Positions 26,143-37,556 of a DNA stretch of 40,123 bases are shown here, in pieces. Position numbers and translations under genes: made by a program. How positions within the stretch are numbered: the stretch's first letter is position 1; every line of letters begins with the position of its first letter. Source of the DNA: Lysinibacillus macroides (lineage in GTDB: Bacteria; Bacillota; Bacilli; Bacillales_A; Planococcaceae); assembly GCF_001281525.1 (NCBI RefSeq), contig NZ_LGCI01000003.1, positions 1 through 40,123 on the forward strand. Direction: 5' to 3'. Below the pieces are notes generated by a model. The model did not search any database and was not told where the DNA came from. It worked only from the letters and a program-made list of their open reading frames with translations.

Positions 26143-27423
26143 TCAATGCTCTTGTTCTAATAGAATGCCATTTTGCACAACGATGCGACCATTTTTAATG
26201 ACTGTATTTGTATGATTCATGCCGTAGAAGTATTGTAATTGCTTATAGTTGGCAACGTCTAATAGAATAACGTCCGCCTGTTTATCTGCCTCAAGGGAGC
26301 CTATTTGTGCGCCCCGATTAATTGCATAGGCTGCATTAATCGTTGTTGCAGTTAATACCTCCTCTAAGGTCATGCCCATATGCATACAAGCTAAATTCAT
26401 AATAAACGGCAAGCTCATTGTTGGTGACGAGCCTGGGTTAAAGTCTGTTGAAATAGCTACAGGTACACCTTCATCAATCATCAGGCGTCCTCTTGCAAAG
26501 GGCGCACGTAGGAAGAATGCAGTTCCTGGCAATAACACAGCAATTGTGCCCGCTTCAGCCATTTGTTGAATGCCTTCATCAGAGGCTACTAATAGATGCT
26601 CTGCTGAAATAGCACCTACCTCTGCGGCTAGCTCCGCTCCTTTATAGGGCTCGATTTCATCCGCATGGATTTTTGGTGTTAAGCCACGTGCTTTACCAGC
26701 CTCTAAAATACGCCGTGATTGCTCGGGTGTAAATACACCCTTTTCACAAAATACATCATTAAACTCAGCCAATTCTAGCTCTGCCACTTTCGGTAGCATT
26801 TCCTGAATTACAAGCTCAACAAAGTCATCCTCATGCCCCTTATAGTCACGTGGTACGGCATGAGCGCCCATAAAGGTGCTGACAACATCAACGCTATGTG
26901 TTTCCTGCAATTTTTTTGCAACCTCTAGCTGCTTCTTTTCAGTTTCCCAATCTAAGCCGTAGCCTGATTTTGCCTCAACGGTTGTCACACCATGCTTTAA
27001 AAATACATCTAAATGCTGCATCGTCTTTTTATATAATTGCTCAAAGCTTGTTTCTCTTGTACGCTTTGTTGTGGCATGTATACCGCCGCCTGCATTCATA
27101 ATTTCCATATAGGTTGAGCCGTTGAGTCGCATATTAAACTCCTGCTCACGTGTTCCCCCATGCACTAAATGCGTATGACAATCCACCAAGCCAGGCATCA
27201 CAACCTTACCAGCAGCATCCACAAGCTCAGCATTTTTTATGAAATCAGGGAAATCTACGACAAGTTGCTCAAAGGCACCTACTGCTACAATGCGGTTATC
27301 CTCTATTAACACACTGCCATTTTCTACAATGGCAATATCTCGCATCTGTTCCTTTGTTCGAGGCCCTTGCACATGGTCTTTTAACGTAATTACTTCATTG
27401 GCATTTTTTATTAGAATGGTCAC
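26143..27423 (-). CDS. hutI: Imidazolonepropionase
   Basis: HutI hydrolyses 4-imidazolone-5-propionate to N-formimino-L-glutamate, step three of histidine breakdown. The 426-residue amidohydrolase has the metal-binding His83/His85 pair in [10 protein letters not shown], the family's [13 protein letters not shown] segment, KIHADEIEP and [11 protein letters not shown]. The start is a GTG at 27423 overlapping the hutU stop by four bases, with AAAGGA inside the end of hutU. It is the last gene of the operon. No hutG (formiminoglutamase) gene follows within the window. Confidence 0.96.
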   Translation of the reverse strand: MTILIKNANEVITLKDHVQGPRTKEQMRDIAIVENGSVLIEDNRIVAVGAFEQLVVDFPDFIKNAELVDAAGKVVMPGLVDCHTHLVHGGTREQEFNMRLNGSTYMEIMNAGGGIHATTKRTRETSFEQLYKKTMQHLDVFLKHGVTTVEAKSGYGLDWETEKKQLEVAKKLQETHSVDVVSTFMGAHAVPRDYKGHEDDFVELVIQEMLPKVAELELAEFNDVFCEKGVFTPEQSRRILEAGKARGLTPKIHADEIEPYKGAELAAEVGAISAEHLLVASDEGIQQMAEAGTIAVLLPGTAFFLRAPFARGRLMIDEGVPVAISTDFNPGSSPTMSLPFIMNLACMHMGMTLEEVLTATTINAAYAINRGAQIGSLEADKQADVILLDVANYKQLQYFYGMNHTNTVIKNGRIVVQNGILLEQEH

Positions 27424-29090
27424 TTCACATCATCCTTTAGCATTGGTATATGGACACCTTTGTTTTTCGCAGTCTTAACGGCAATATCATAGCCTGCATC
27501 AGCATGACGAGCAACACCCATCCCAGGATCAGAAACTAATACACGTGCTATTTTTTCAGCAGCAAGCTCTGATCCATCTGCTACTAACACTTGACCAGCA
27601 TGCTGGGAATATCCCATACCTACACCACCACCATGATGCACACTCACCCAGCTTGCACCACTTGCTGTATTAACTAGTGCATTTAAAATTGGCCAATCCG
27701 ATACTGCATCCGAACCATCTAACATGCCCTCTGTTTCACGGTTTGGCGATGCCACGGAGCCTGAATCCAAATGATCACGCCCAAAGACAATTGGTGCCGA
27801 TAATTCACCATTGGCCACCATTTCATTTACTTTTAATGCAAAGCGGTGGCGATCACCATAGCCTAACCAGCAAATACGTGCAGGTAAGCCTTGCCATTTC
27901 ACCATTTTTTGCGCCATATCAATCCAGTTAACAAGGCCTTCATCTTCAGCGAACATCTCTTTCGCAAGTGCATCTGTTTTATAAATATCCTCTGGGTCTC
28001 CTGAAAGAGCAGCCCAACGGAATGGGCCCTTGCCTTCACAGAACAATGGACGAATATATGCGGGTACAAAGCCTGGGAAATCAAAGGCATTTGTCACACC
28101 CATTTCTTTGGCATAGGCGCGAATATTATTGCCATAATCAAATACTTCTGCGCCTGCCTCTTGGAATGCTAGCATTGTACGCACATGCTCTGCCATTGTT
28201 TCCTTTGCTCTACGCTCATATGTTTTTACATCTGTTTTGCGCAGTTCCAATGCTTCTTCAAAGGTCATACCATTTGGTACATAGCCATTAATCGGGTCAT
28301 GTGCAGATGTTTGATCTGTCACAAAATCTGGAATAATGCCACGATTCAATAGCTCACGATTAACATCTGCACAGTTACCAACAAGACCAATCGAAGCTGG
28401 CTCTTTTTGATTACGTAATTTATCAACTAATGCAATCGCCTCGTCCACAGTTTCCACGAGGTAATCACAGTAGCCTTCTTTAATTTTACGTTCAATGCGG
28501 GTACGATCTACCTCAACTACTAGAATCACAGCACCTGCCATTTTCCCCGCTAAAGGCTGTGCACCGCTCATGCCACCCATACCACCTGTAAGAATAAATT
28601 TCCCACGTAAATCCGCAGTGCCAAACACCTTTTTACCCGCTTCTACAAAAGATAAATAAGTTCCCTGTAAAATGCCTTGAGCACCGATATAAATCCAGCT
28701 ACCCGCAGTCATTTGACCATACATCATTAAATCTCTATCCTCTAATTCATAGAAGTGATCCCAAGTTGCCCATGCTGGGACAAGGTTTGAGTTGGCAATC
28801 AACACACGAGGAGAATGCTCATGTGTACGGAATACCGCTACAGGCTTCCCAGATTGAATCAGCAATGTTTCATCATTCTCTAACTTTTTTAACGAAGCGA
28901 TAATTTGTTTATAGCTTTCCCAATTACGGGCGGCCCTGCCAATTCCCCCATAAACAATTAACTCATCTGGATTTTCTGCTACTTCAGGATCTAAATTGTT
29001 CATCAGCATACGCATTGCCGCTTCCTGTGTCCAGCCCTTGCATGTTAATGTATTTCCCCGTGGTGCACGAATATTTGTTGTTATTTTCAT
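27420..29090 (-). CDS. hutU: Urocanate hydratase
   Basis: Urocanase converts urocanate to imidazolonepropionate using bound NAD+. The 556-residue product has the NAD-binding [15 protein letters not shown] block, VGNCADVN, and the active-site Cys in [12 protein letters not shown] start at 29090 because AAAGGGG precedes it; the ATG at 29108 overlaps that site. B. subtilis HutU has a similar length. It follows hutH closely and is coupled to hutI by overlap. Confidence 0.96.
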   Translation of the reverse strand: MKITTNIRAPRGNTLTCKGWTQEAAMRMLMNNLDPEVAENPDELIVYGGIGRAARNWESYKQIIASLKKLENDETLLIQSGKPVAVFRTHEHSPRVLIANSNLVPAWATWDHFYELEDRDLMMYGQMTAGSWIYIGAQGILQGTYLSFVEAGKKVFGTADLRGKFILTGGMGGMSGAQPLAGKMAGAVILVVEVDRTRIERKIKEGYCDYLVETVDEAIALVDKLRNQKEPASIGLVGNCADVNRELLNRGIIPDFVTDQTSAHDPINGYVPNGMTFEEALELRKTDVKTYERRAKETMAEHVRTMLAFQEAGAEVFDYGNNIRAYAKEMGVTNAFDFPGFVPAYIRPLFCEGKGPFRWAALSGDPEDIYKTDALAKEMFAEDEGLVNWIDMAQKMVKWQGLPARICWLGYGDRHRFALKVNEMVANGELSAPIVFGRDHLDSGSVASPNRETEGMLDGSDAVSDWPILNALVNTASGASWVSVHHGGGVGMGYSQHAGQVLVADGSELAAEKIARVLVSDPGMGVARHADAGYDIAVKTAKNKGVHIPMLKDDVK

Positions 29091-29109
29091 ACGCCTATCC
29101 CCTTTCATA

Positions 29110-30624
29110 TTATTTAGATAATTCCACTAAATCATTACTATCTAGTAAATACTGTGCTAGTGCTTCAATTTCCTCGCCAATTGGTTGATCTGCTAGTAAT
29201 GGTGGGCAGTATTCACGTACCTTCTCTAAATACTTGCGAGTTGTTGGAGATAATTCGCCTTCAGCCTTATCTAAATAGATAGCCTGCGATGCACAGATCA
29301 TTTCAATTGCTATGACACGAGCAGCATTGTGAACAATCTGACGTACTTGACGAGCAGAAGTTGTTCCCATGCTCACATGATCCTCTTGGTTACCAGATGT
29401 AGGAATTGAATCTACACTAGAAGGATGCGCCAGCACCTTATTTTCTGACACAATGGACGCTGCTGTATACTGAGCAATCATAAGCCCGCATTCAATCCCA
29501 GGATTTGTTGCTAAAAACGGTGGTAACCCTTCATTTAGCTGAGGATTTACCATTCGTTCTGTACGACGCTCTGAAATATTTGCCCACTCACTGACCCCAA
29601 CTTTTAAAAAGTCCATTGCTAAAGCAATCGGTTGACCATGGAAATGTCCACCTGACAGCACCTCACCACTTTCTAAAACAATTGGATTATCCGTTGTCGC
29701 ATTCATTTCTGTTTGTACACGATTTTCTGCATAGAAAAATGATTGCCAGGAAGCTCCATGTACTTGTGGGATACAGCGCAGTGAATACGCATCCTGCATA
29801 CGAATTTCTCCTTGCTGTGTGACGCGTTTACTATTCTCAAGCCACTTACGAATACGTCCCCCGACAAGCTCTAATTCTGAATGTGGTCTTACTGCTAAAA
29901 GCGCTGGATCAAATGCCGATATAATACCTTTTAATGCTTCAAGCGTTAAACTAGCCGCCATATCCGCAGCAAGCCCAATACGTTCAGCTTCATTGACTGT
30001 TAATACACCAATACCTGTCATTGCCTGTGTACCATTGACGAGTGCCAGCCCTTCTTTAGCTTGAAGTCGCACAGGGGAAAGTCCTGCCTGCTGTAATGCC
30101 TCACTACCAGATATTACTTGCCCGTTAAATTCCGCCTTGCCTTCACCCACTAGCACTAAGGCCAAATGTGATAATGGCGCTAAATCGCCACTCGCTCCCA
30201 CGGAACCCTGTGACGGCACAATGGGATGAATCCCTTTATTAATAAACTCTACTAATAGCTGTACGGTTTCCTCCCGAATACCCGAAAATCCTCTTGCTAA
30301 AGCATTCACACGCAGTACCATCATGGCCCGCACAACATCAGTTGGGAATGGCTTGCCAACCCCTGTTGCATCTGAACGTAATAAATTTAACTGTAAAAGC
30401 TCAATATCCCTTTCTTCAATTTTGATATTGCTCAGCTTACCGAATCCTGTATTGACACCATAAATCGTTTGTCCTTCTGCTAAACGCTTCTCAATACGCT
30501 CCCTGCTTAAACGAATACGCGCCACACTTTCCGCAGACAATGCAACCATTGCATGCCCCTTCACAATTTGTTCGATTTGCTGTCTTGTTAATGTATTGCC
30601 ATCAAGCTCGATGATTGACTTCAC
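29110..30624 (-). CDS. hutH: Histidine ammonia-lyase
   Basis: HutH removes ammonia from L-histidine to give urocanate, the first step of the pathway. The 504-residue protein has the self-cyclising Ala144-Ser145-Gly146 triad ([14 protein letters not shown]) that forms the MIO cofactor, the catalytic Tyr55 ([11 protein letters not shown]) and the [14 protein letters not shown] block. The start is GTG at 30624, seven bases behind AGGGGG. First gene of the hutHUI operon. A cre-like site lies about 45 bases upstream, and a divergent AraC-type response regulator gene about 230 bases away. Confidence 0.96.
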   Translation of the reverse strand: MKSIIELDGNTLTRQQIEQIVKGHAMVALSAESVARIRLSRERIEKRLAEGQTIYGVNTGFGKLSNIKIEERDIELLQLNLLRSDATGVGKPFPTDVVRAMMVLRVNALARGFSGIREETVQLLVEFINKGIHPIVPSQGSVGASGDLAPLSHLALVLVGEGKAEFNGQVISGSEALQQAGLSPVRLQAKEGLALVNGTQAMTGIGVLTVNEAERIGLAADMAASLTLEALKGIISAFDPALLAVRPHSELELVGGRIRKWLENSKRVTQQGEIRMQDAYSLRCIPQVHGASWQSFFYAENRVQTEMNATTDNPIVLESGEVLSGGHFHGQPIALAMDFLKVGVSEWANISERRTERMVNPQLNEGLPPFLATNPGIECGLMIAQYTAASIVSENKVLAHPSSVDSIPTSGNQEDHVSMGTTSARQVRQIVHNAARVIAIEMICASQAIYLDKAEGELSPTTRKYLEKVREYCPPLLADQPIGEEIEALAQYLLDSNDLVELSK

Positions 30625-30666
30625 ATGACATCCCCCTGTTTCTTATATGGCTATATAAAAATTTTT

Positions 30667-30683
30667 ATTAAGCGCTTTCGCAT
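30667..30683. promoter_or_regulatory. cre-like catabolite-response element before hutH
   Basis: On the minus strand the site reads ATGCGAAAGCGCTTAAT, with the GAAAGCGCTT core of CcpA sites. Carbon catabolite control of histidine use is known in Bacillus. Position between promoter region and start is compatible with repression. Match judged by eye. Confidence 0.55.
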
Positions 30684-30852
30684 ACATTTAAAAATAATTC
30701 ATTACTCTATTTACATTGTACTAACTCCCTTTTTCGGAATATAGAGAATTTTAAAAGGGGAAATATAATTTTTTTCAGATTTCTATGTTATTTTTAATAA
30801 TATAATCGTACTTTTATCCAAAACTAGAATATTTTAAGGAAAGGTGAGGTAG

Positions 30853-32313
30853 ATGAGGCTACTATTAATTGATCGAGATTCTACGGAACTCTCAGGAATA
30901 AAGTGGTTTTTACATACATATTTCCCTGGCGATATTGTTATTGAAATATGTACAACTATTTCAGAAATATCCCAAAGCATTCAACAATGTAAGCCAGATG
31001 CCATTCTTGTAAATATCGACTTACTTTCTAAGCAACGTCTGACTGCTCTTTATCGCGATGTACAACAGCTTGCTATTGCGATTTTAGCCATGACAACAGA
31101 GCCTTTATTTAAAAATGCACTAAAGGCAATTGAATTACAAGTAGCGCATCTTTTTGTAAAGCCGATTGATTTAGAGGTATTAAAGCAACAGCTGACAGCT
31201 ATTTCACTTCGCACACCACAGTTTATGGAATATGCGCAGGAAGCTACAAATGAAACCTTTTACTATCAATTATTTTTAGATCATAAATCCAGCTCTATTG
31301 AAACAGAGATTATCTTCACAATGATTGAACCTGAGCATATTGAAGCCTTTCATAAGCTCTATAGCTGGCTTCAACAAACACCTATTCATTTTCATATGAG
31401 AAGCTATCCGTTATCAGATAAAATAGTATGCCTTTTCCAAACAGCTGATCTTAAAATGGTGGAGAAGGATGTACGAACATTGATGAAGGAATGGCATGTC
31501 ATTAGTAATAGCTCTTTAAATATAGGTATTTATGATGGTGCACCAGCAACAATCAAAAATATGTATACATTAACAAAGCGTGCACTTCATCAAAGCTTTT
31601 ATGAAGGCTTTGGGCAAATTTTTTATGCTAGCAAACAATTTGAAGCACAGCCTTTCGATCCCTTATTAACACCTGAGGAGCAGCAATTATTAATAAGTAG
31701 CTTAGAGGATGGTAATTTGGAGGCTGTAAAGGCATTTTTGTATCGTCTGGCGAATGAGGGCATTTATTATGAGCAAGATGATTTACGCATTCATCTCACA
31801 AGTGTTTTAGCACAAATTCGACGTTTTATGTTGAAATATAAATTACATGAAAAAGCAGCGGTAGAGCAAAGTTATCGTCAGCTATTTCACTTAATCATTG
31901 AACATCCTATACTGTATACCATTCTCAATGGCATCATTTCCTTTACACAAAGATTAATTGAATTAGCTGGTGAGGCCCGCATGGAAAAAAGAGCTGATTA
32001 TGTGGAACTTGCTGTAGAAATCATTGATCAGCAATTTAAGGATAGTGCTCTTTCTCTACCATATGTTGCACAGAAGCTTGGCATTAGCCCTAATTATTTA
32101 AGTACCATTTTTTCAAGGAAGCAAGGTCTACCATTTAAACGTTATTTACAGCAGACAAGAATTCATCATGCTACAAAAATGCTTGTAGAAACAGATTTTG
32201 CAATTAGTGAAGTCGCTCAATTAAATGGCTTTGATGACCCTAATTATTTTATTAAAATATTTAAACAGCAAGTTGGTATAACGCCTAATCGCTATCGAAA
32301 AGCAATATACTAG
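30853..32313 (+). CDS. Response regulator with AraC-family output domain
   Basis: The 486-residue protein starts with a receiver domain (about 1-120): acidic residues in LLIDRDS, a likely phospho-acceptor Asp in ILVNIDLLS and the conserved Lys in FVKPID. A long middle region (about 130-380) shows no domain I recognise. The end (about 385-486) is a double helix-turn-helix of AraC type (LSLPYVAQKLGISPNYLSTIFSRK and ISEVAQLNGFDDPNYFIKIFKQ). No histidine kinase gene is adjacent. It is divergent from hutH with a shared gap, so a hut activator is the natural guess, in place of the HutP antiterminator of B. subtilis. AAAGGTGAGG precedes the ATG. Confidence 0.87.
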   Translation: MRLLLIDRDSTELSGIKWFLHTYFPGDIVIEICTTISEISQSIQQCKPDAILVNIDLLSKQRLTALYRDVQQLAIAILAMTTEPLFKNALKAIELQVAHLFVKPIDLEVLKQQLTAISLRTPQFMEYAQEATNETFYYQLFLDHKSSSIETEIIFTMIEPEHIEAFHKLYSWLQQTPIHFHMRSYPLSDKIVCLFQTADLKMVEKDVRTLMKEWHVISNSSLNIGIYDGAPATIKNMYTLTKRALHQSFYEGFGQIFYASKQFEAQPFDPLLTPEEQQLLISSLEDGNLEAVKAFLYRLANEGIYYEQDDLRIHLTSVLAQIRRFMLKYKLHEKAAVEQSYRQLFHLIIEHPILYTILNGIISFTQRLIELAGEARMEKRADYVELAVEIIDQQFKDSALSLPYVAQKLGISPNYLSTIFSRKQGLPFKRYLQQTRIHHATKMLVETDFAISEVAQLNGFDDPNYFIKIFKQQVGITPNRYRKAIY

Positions 32314-32363
32314 CGCTATTAGTAATTTTCAATTAGTTTGTTTTATTTTCAATAGCGTTTTTT
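32314..32363 (+). terminator. Probable terminator after the response regulator gene
   Basis: CGCTATT (32314-32320) and AATAGCG (32351-32357) are followed directly by TTTTTT. The loop is long (30 bases), so the hairpin is weaker than usual. Confidence 0.55.
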
Positions 32364-32519
32364 ATAATACTAGTTATTATTTATAAGCTTCTTTCATTCT
32401 TTCTATAAAAATTTTTATAATGTCATTCAAAATTACTGATAATAAGGTAGAAACTATGTATAAAGTTTCTCCTTTCAACATATTATTATAGTTGACCTTT
32501 AAATATATAAATTCTTTAA

Positions 32520-32534
32520 CGATAATTATTATAA
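32520..32534. promoter_or_regulatory. PerR-like box before katA
   Basis: CGATAATTATTATAA matches the Bacillus PerR consensus TTATAATNATTATAA at 13 of 15 positions. It lies about 80 bases upstream of the catalase start. Peroxide-inducible, PerR-repressed catalase is standard in Bacillales. Confidence 0.6.
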
Positions 32535-32615
32535 TGTACTAGCAATTCTAGTTTATATTTGTTATAGTTATAGACGAAGCGTTTGATTCACATTTTTTTC
32601 AGGAGGTAAACTAAT

Positions 32616-34121
32616 ATGACAAATGCAAATGATCGTAGCCGTCGTTTTACAACAGCAGGTGGTGCTCCAGTAGTAAGTAACCATGACTCTATGTCAGCAG
32701 GTCCACGTGGCCCTCTTTTACTTCAAGATGTATGGTTGGTTGAAAAGCTCGCAAACTTCAACCGTGAAGTAATTCCTGAGCGTCGCATGCATGCAAAAGG
32801 TTCTGGTGCTTTTGGTACATTTACTGTAACGCATGATATTACAAAGTATACGAAAGCAAAAATATTCTCAGAGATTGGTAAGAAAACAGAAATGTTCGCT
32901 CGCTTCTCTACAGTTGCTGGTGAACGTGGTGCTGCAGATGCTGAGCGTGATATTCGTGGCTTTGCTCTTAAGTTCTATACAGAGGAAGGTAACTGGGATC
33001 TAGTAGGAAATAATACACCTGTATTCTTCTTCCGTGACCCATTACACTTTACAGATTTAAATCACGTGGTAAAGCGTGATCCACGTACAAATATGAAAAA
33101 CGCTAATTCAAACTGGGATTTCTGGACTTCATTACCAGAGGCTCTTCACCAAGTCACAATCGTTATGTCTGATCGTGGTATTCCAACTGGCTACCGCAAT
33201 ATGCACGGCTTTGGCTCTCATACGTATAGCTTTATCAATGCAGATAACGAGCGTGTATGGGTGAAATTCCACTTCCGTACAGAGCAAGGCATTAAAAACC
33301 TAACAGGTGCTGAGGCTAATGAAGTCATTGGCCAAGATCGTGAATCTTCACAACGTGATTTATATGAAGCAATTGAAAAAGGCGACTTCCCTAAATGGAA
33401 AATGTACGTACAGGTAATGACAGAGGAGCAAGCGCGTGAGCTACCATACAACCCATTTGATTTAACAAAGGTATGGTATAAAAAAGACTTCCCATTAATT
33501 CCTGTAGGTGAATTCGAGTTAAATAAAAACCCGGATAACTACTTTGCAGAGGTTGAGCAAGCAGCATTTGCACCGTCTAACATTGTTCCTGGGATTAGCT
33601 TCTCACCAGATAAAATGCTACAAGGACGTATCTTTGCATATGCTGATGCACAACGCTACCGTCTTGGTGTAAATCACTATATGCTACCTGTTAACGCACC
33701 AAAATGCCCATTCCGTACATTCCATCGTGATGGGGCTATGCGCTTTGATGGCAACCTTGGTTCAACGTTAGGTTATGAGCCAAATAGCTATGGTGAATGG
33801 GAGCATAACTTAGATCATAAAGAGCCTGAATTACGCATTGATGGTCATGCAGGGATTCATGACTTCCGTGAAGACGATAACAATTACTTTGAGCAACCAG
33901 GTAAGCTATTCCGTCTAATGACTGCGGAAGAGCAACAACGCCTGTTTGAAAATACAGCAAATGATATGGCTGCTGTTGAAGAGTTCATCAAACGCCGCCA
34001 CATCCTTCACTGCTATCTAGCTGACCCAGCATATGGTGAAGGTGTCGCAAAAGCGATGGGTCTTTCATTAGAAGGTATGGACCTTACAAACCCATACGTA
34101 AAACAACCGACAAACGTTTAA
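32616..34121 (+). CDS. katA: Catalase, monofunctional haem type
   Basis: KatA dismutates hydrogen peroxide. At 501 residues it is a small-subunit (clade 3-like) catalase. The distal His59 ([13 protein letters not shown]) and Asn132 ([10 protein letters not shown]) are present, as is the proximal haem Tyr in [12 protein letters not shown] (around residue 340). The cofactor-binding region and PLHFTDLNH block are intact. AGGAGG precedes the ATG. A PerR-like box upstream and a strong terminator downstream make it a single-gene unit. Confidence 0.97.
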   Translation: MTNANDRSRRFTTAGGAPVVSNHDSMSAGPRGPLLLQDVWLVEKLANFNREVIPERRMHAKGSGAFGTFTVTHDITKYTKAKIFSEIGKKTEMFARFSTVAGERGAADAERDIRGFALKFYTEEGNWDLVGNNTPVFFFRDPLHFTDLNHVVKRDPRTNMKNANSNWDFWTSLPEALHQVTIVMSDRGIPTGYRNMHGFGSHTYSFINADNERVWVKFHFRTEQGIKNLTGAEANEVIGQDRESSQRDLYEAIEKGDFPKWKMYVQVMTEEQARELPYNPFDLTKVWYKKDFPLIPVGEFELNKNPDNYFAEVEQAAFAPSNIVPGISFSPDKMLQGRIFAYADAQRYRLGVNHYMLPVNAPKCPFRTFHRDGAMRFDGNLGSTLGYEPNSYGEWEHNLDHKEPELRIDGHAGIHDFREDDNNYFEQPGKLFRLMTAEEQQRLFENTANDMAAVEEFIKRRHILHCYLADPAYGEGVAKAMGLSLEGMDLTNPYVKQPTNV

Positions 34122-34158
34122 GATTCCACTTATTATTGATATCCAAATTCAACTTTTA

Positions 34159-34195
34159 CTCCATGTGAATCTATTATTCACATGGAGCTTTTTTG
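34159..34195 (+). terminator. Terminator after katA
   Basis: Perfect 11-bp arms CTCCATGTGAA (34159-34169) and TTCACATGGAG (34177-34187) with a 7-base loop, followed by CTTTTTT. Confidence 0.92.
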
Positions 34196-34200
34196 TATAA

Positions 34201-34238
34201 AAAAGACTTGTGTCAAATGAAACCAACACAAGTCTTTT
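34201..34238 (-). terminator. Terminator after thiC
   Basis: AAAAGACTTGTGT (34201-34213) pairs perfectly with ACACAAGTCTTTT (34226-34238). On the minus strand the stem runs into TTTTTT. Back to back with the katA terminator. Confidence 0.9.
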
Positions 34239-34241
34239 CCC

Positions 34242-36023
<1,782 letters not shown>

Positions 36024-36081
36024 CTACTTCTCTCCCTTACATATATTGTGATACAAGGACCGAATCTAGCTCACCCCAACA

Positions 36082-36124
36082 AAATAAATAAAAGCCGAAT
36101 CCAAAATAATCATTTGGATCCGGC
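36082..36124 (-). terminator. Riboswitch-controlled terminator before thiC
   Basis: GCCGAATCCAAA (from 36094) pairs with TTTGGATCCGGC (to 36124), and the minus-strand stem is followed by TTTTATTTATTTTG. It lies between the TPP aptamer and thiC, the expected place for an expression platform that terminates when TPP is bound. Confidence 0.85.
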
Positions 36125-36172
36125 CGTCAATGTAAAGGTCTATTGATTGCATACATTATACGATGCAATAGC

Positions 36173-36275
36173 TTCTTAACTTTCCCACGCTGGTATGAGC
36201 CAGATCAGGTCCAAAGGGTCAAGAAACTTTTTAGCGTTTCCCTCTCAGCCTGACTCATCAGACTCCCCTAGTTAA
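36173..36275 (-). promoter_or_regulatory. TPP (THI-box) riboswitch
   Basis: On the minus strand the conserved parts follow in order: GGGGAGTC, CTGAGAGGGAAACGC, ACCCTTTGGACCTGATCTGG and ATACCAGCGTGGGAAAGT. These are the hallmark P2, P3 and P4/P5 sequences of the thiamine pyrophosphate aptamer. With the terminator downstream it should switch off thiC when TPP is plentiful. Confidence 0.95.
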
Positions 36276-36341
36276 TACTATTTAGTTTGATGCTAGTGTA
36301 GCAGATATTGCTAAGAGATGGAAGCTTATTTTTTCCTTTCC

Positions 36342-37271
36342 CTACGCAAATAATATTTCTGCTAGATAAATAACAACGGTTACCGTTATACAGCTTACAA
36401 TTGTTGAAAACAATACGGTTTGTGCAGCGATTGCTGATTCCACATCATATTCTAATGCTAAACTAGAGCTATTGCGGGATGTTGGAAAAGCACTGGCGAT
36501 CAGCAATGATTGTGCAACAACTCCGTCCAAGCCCAATAGAAAAATAATTGCTAATGCTATAGCTGGCCCAATAATTAAACGCGTAAAACAACTAATAAAA
36601 ACCGTTTTATTAAACATTGATTTTATTTCAAGCTGTGATAGCTGTGCACCCAAAGTGATTAATGCCACCGCAATAAAACCATCTGCTACATGGTCTATCG
36701 GAATTCTAATAAACTGTGGAATACCAATATTCCAATAGTTCATAGCGACTCCAATAATAAGTGCGTGAATAATCGGCATTTTAAAAAAGTCTTTGATAAT
36801 TGAGAGACCTGATTTTGTAGAGGAAATTAAATTATATAAACCATATGTATAAGTTGTCATATTTTGAAATATAACAAGAATGACTTGAATGGCTACACCA
36901 ATGGGCTGCATGGCAAAAATCATCTGAGCAACAGGAATACCATAATTACCCGAGTTAATAAGTACCACACTATTTTTAAAGACAGCTGCCTCTGTTTTCA
37001 CTAATCCAAGCCCTTTCGCTAAAAGGTGACTAAGCAGCATTTGACTTCCCATGAACAGCACAATAAATAGCGCTACCTCTCCAAGCACAGATAATTCTAC
37101 ACTTGTTTCATATAAATTAATAAAAACAGCTGCTGGCATAAAACAATAGGTAATAAGCTGCGATAATGCTTTTAAGTTAAATCGAAATTTCTTTTGCAAG
37201 ATCGCTCCTAGTACAAGCAACACTAAGATAGGCGCGACAATTTGAAAGAAAATCATACCAAGATAAGCCAT
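36342..37271 (-). CDS. AEC-family (auxin efflux carrier-like) transporter
   Basis: The 309-residue membrane protein has about ten hydrophobic helices in two five-helix halves joined by a short loop near residue 155. VVLINSGNYGIPVAQ in the first half and ASAFPTSRNSSSLALEY in the second are the family's crossover motifs. Bacterial members move organic acids such as malate or malonate, often without proof of direction. AAAGGAGG lies about 11 bases before the ATG. The gene has its own promoter and stands alone, so its substrate is unknown. Confidence 0.88.
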   Translation of the reverse strand: MAYLGMIFFQIVAPILVLLVLGAILQKKFRFNLKALSQLITYCFMPAAVFINLYETSVELSVLGEVALFIVLFMGSQMLLSHLLAKGLGLVKTEAAVFKNSVVLINSGNYGIPVAQMIFAMQPIGVAIQVILVIFQNMTTYTYGLYNLISSTKSGLSIIKDFFKMPIIHALIIGVAMNYWNIGIPQFIRIPIDHVADGFIAVALITLGAQLSQLEIKSMFNKTVFISCFTRLIIGPAIALAIIFLLGLDGVVAQSLLIASAFPTSRNSSSLALEYDVESAIAAQTVLFSTIVSCITVTVVIYLAEILFA

Positions 37272-37296
37272 ATAAATGCCCTCCTTTCCATCCCTA

Positions 37297-37325
37297 ATAG
37301 TAGTGCTGATTATTCATGAGGTCAA
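37297..37325 (-). promoter_or_regulatory. Promoter of the AEC transporter gene
   Basis: TTGACC (37320-37325) and TACTAT (37297-37302) on the minus strand are 17 bases apart, 25 bases before the transporter ATG. Confidence 0.6.
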
Positions 37326-37520
37326 TTAAAGCGTAATAATAGCACGGTTATCCTTTCGTTATGGTGTGCTATCCATTCCTTTACATAGCTATCCTTTTGC
37401 GAAGGCTCTTTCTGTTATGCTTGTCTATCTATCCTCCCTTTTCACTTAGCTAGCCGTGGCTTTCTTCTGGCTATCCTCCTCTTCCCGTCTTCTATCCGCC
37501 ACCACAGATCAGATAAAAGA

Positions 37521-37547
37521 AAGGCTACCCTCCGATTAGGCAGCCTT
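37521..37547 (-). terminator. Terminator after the second chemoreceptor gene
   Basis: AAGGCT/AGCCTT arms (37521-37526, 37542-37547) are followed on the minus strand by TCTTTTATC. It lies ten bases beyond the stop codon. Confidence 0.6.
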
Positions 37548-37556
37548 CCCCATTCT

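Noticed and set aside
32362..32386. TATAATACTAG-TTATTAT dyad, similar to the GntR operator
   Set aside because: Only the left half matches, the symmetry centre differs, and it lies behind the response regulator gene without link to the GntR cluster.
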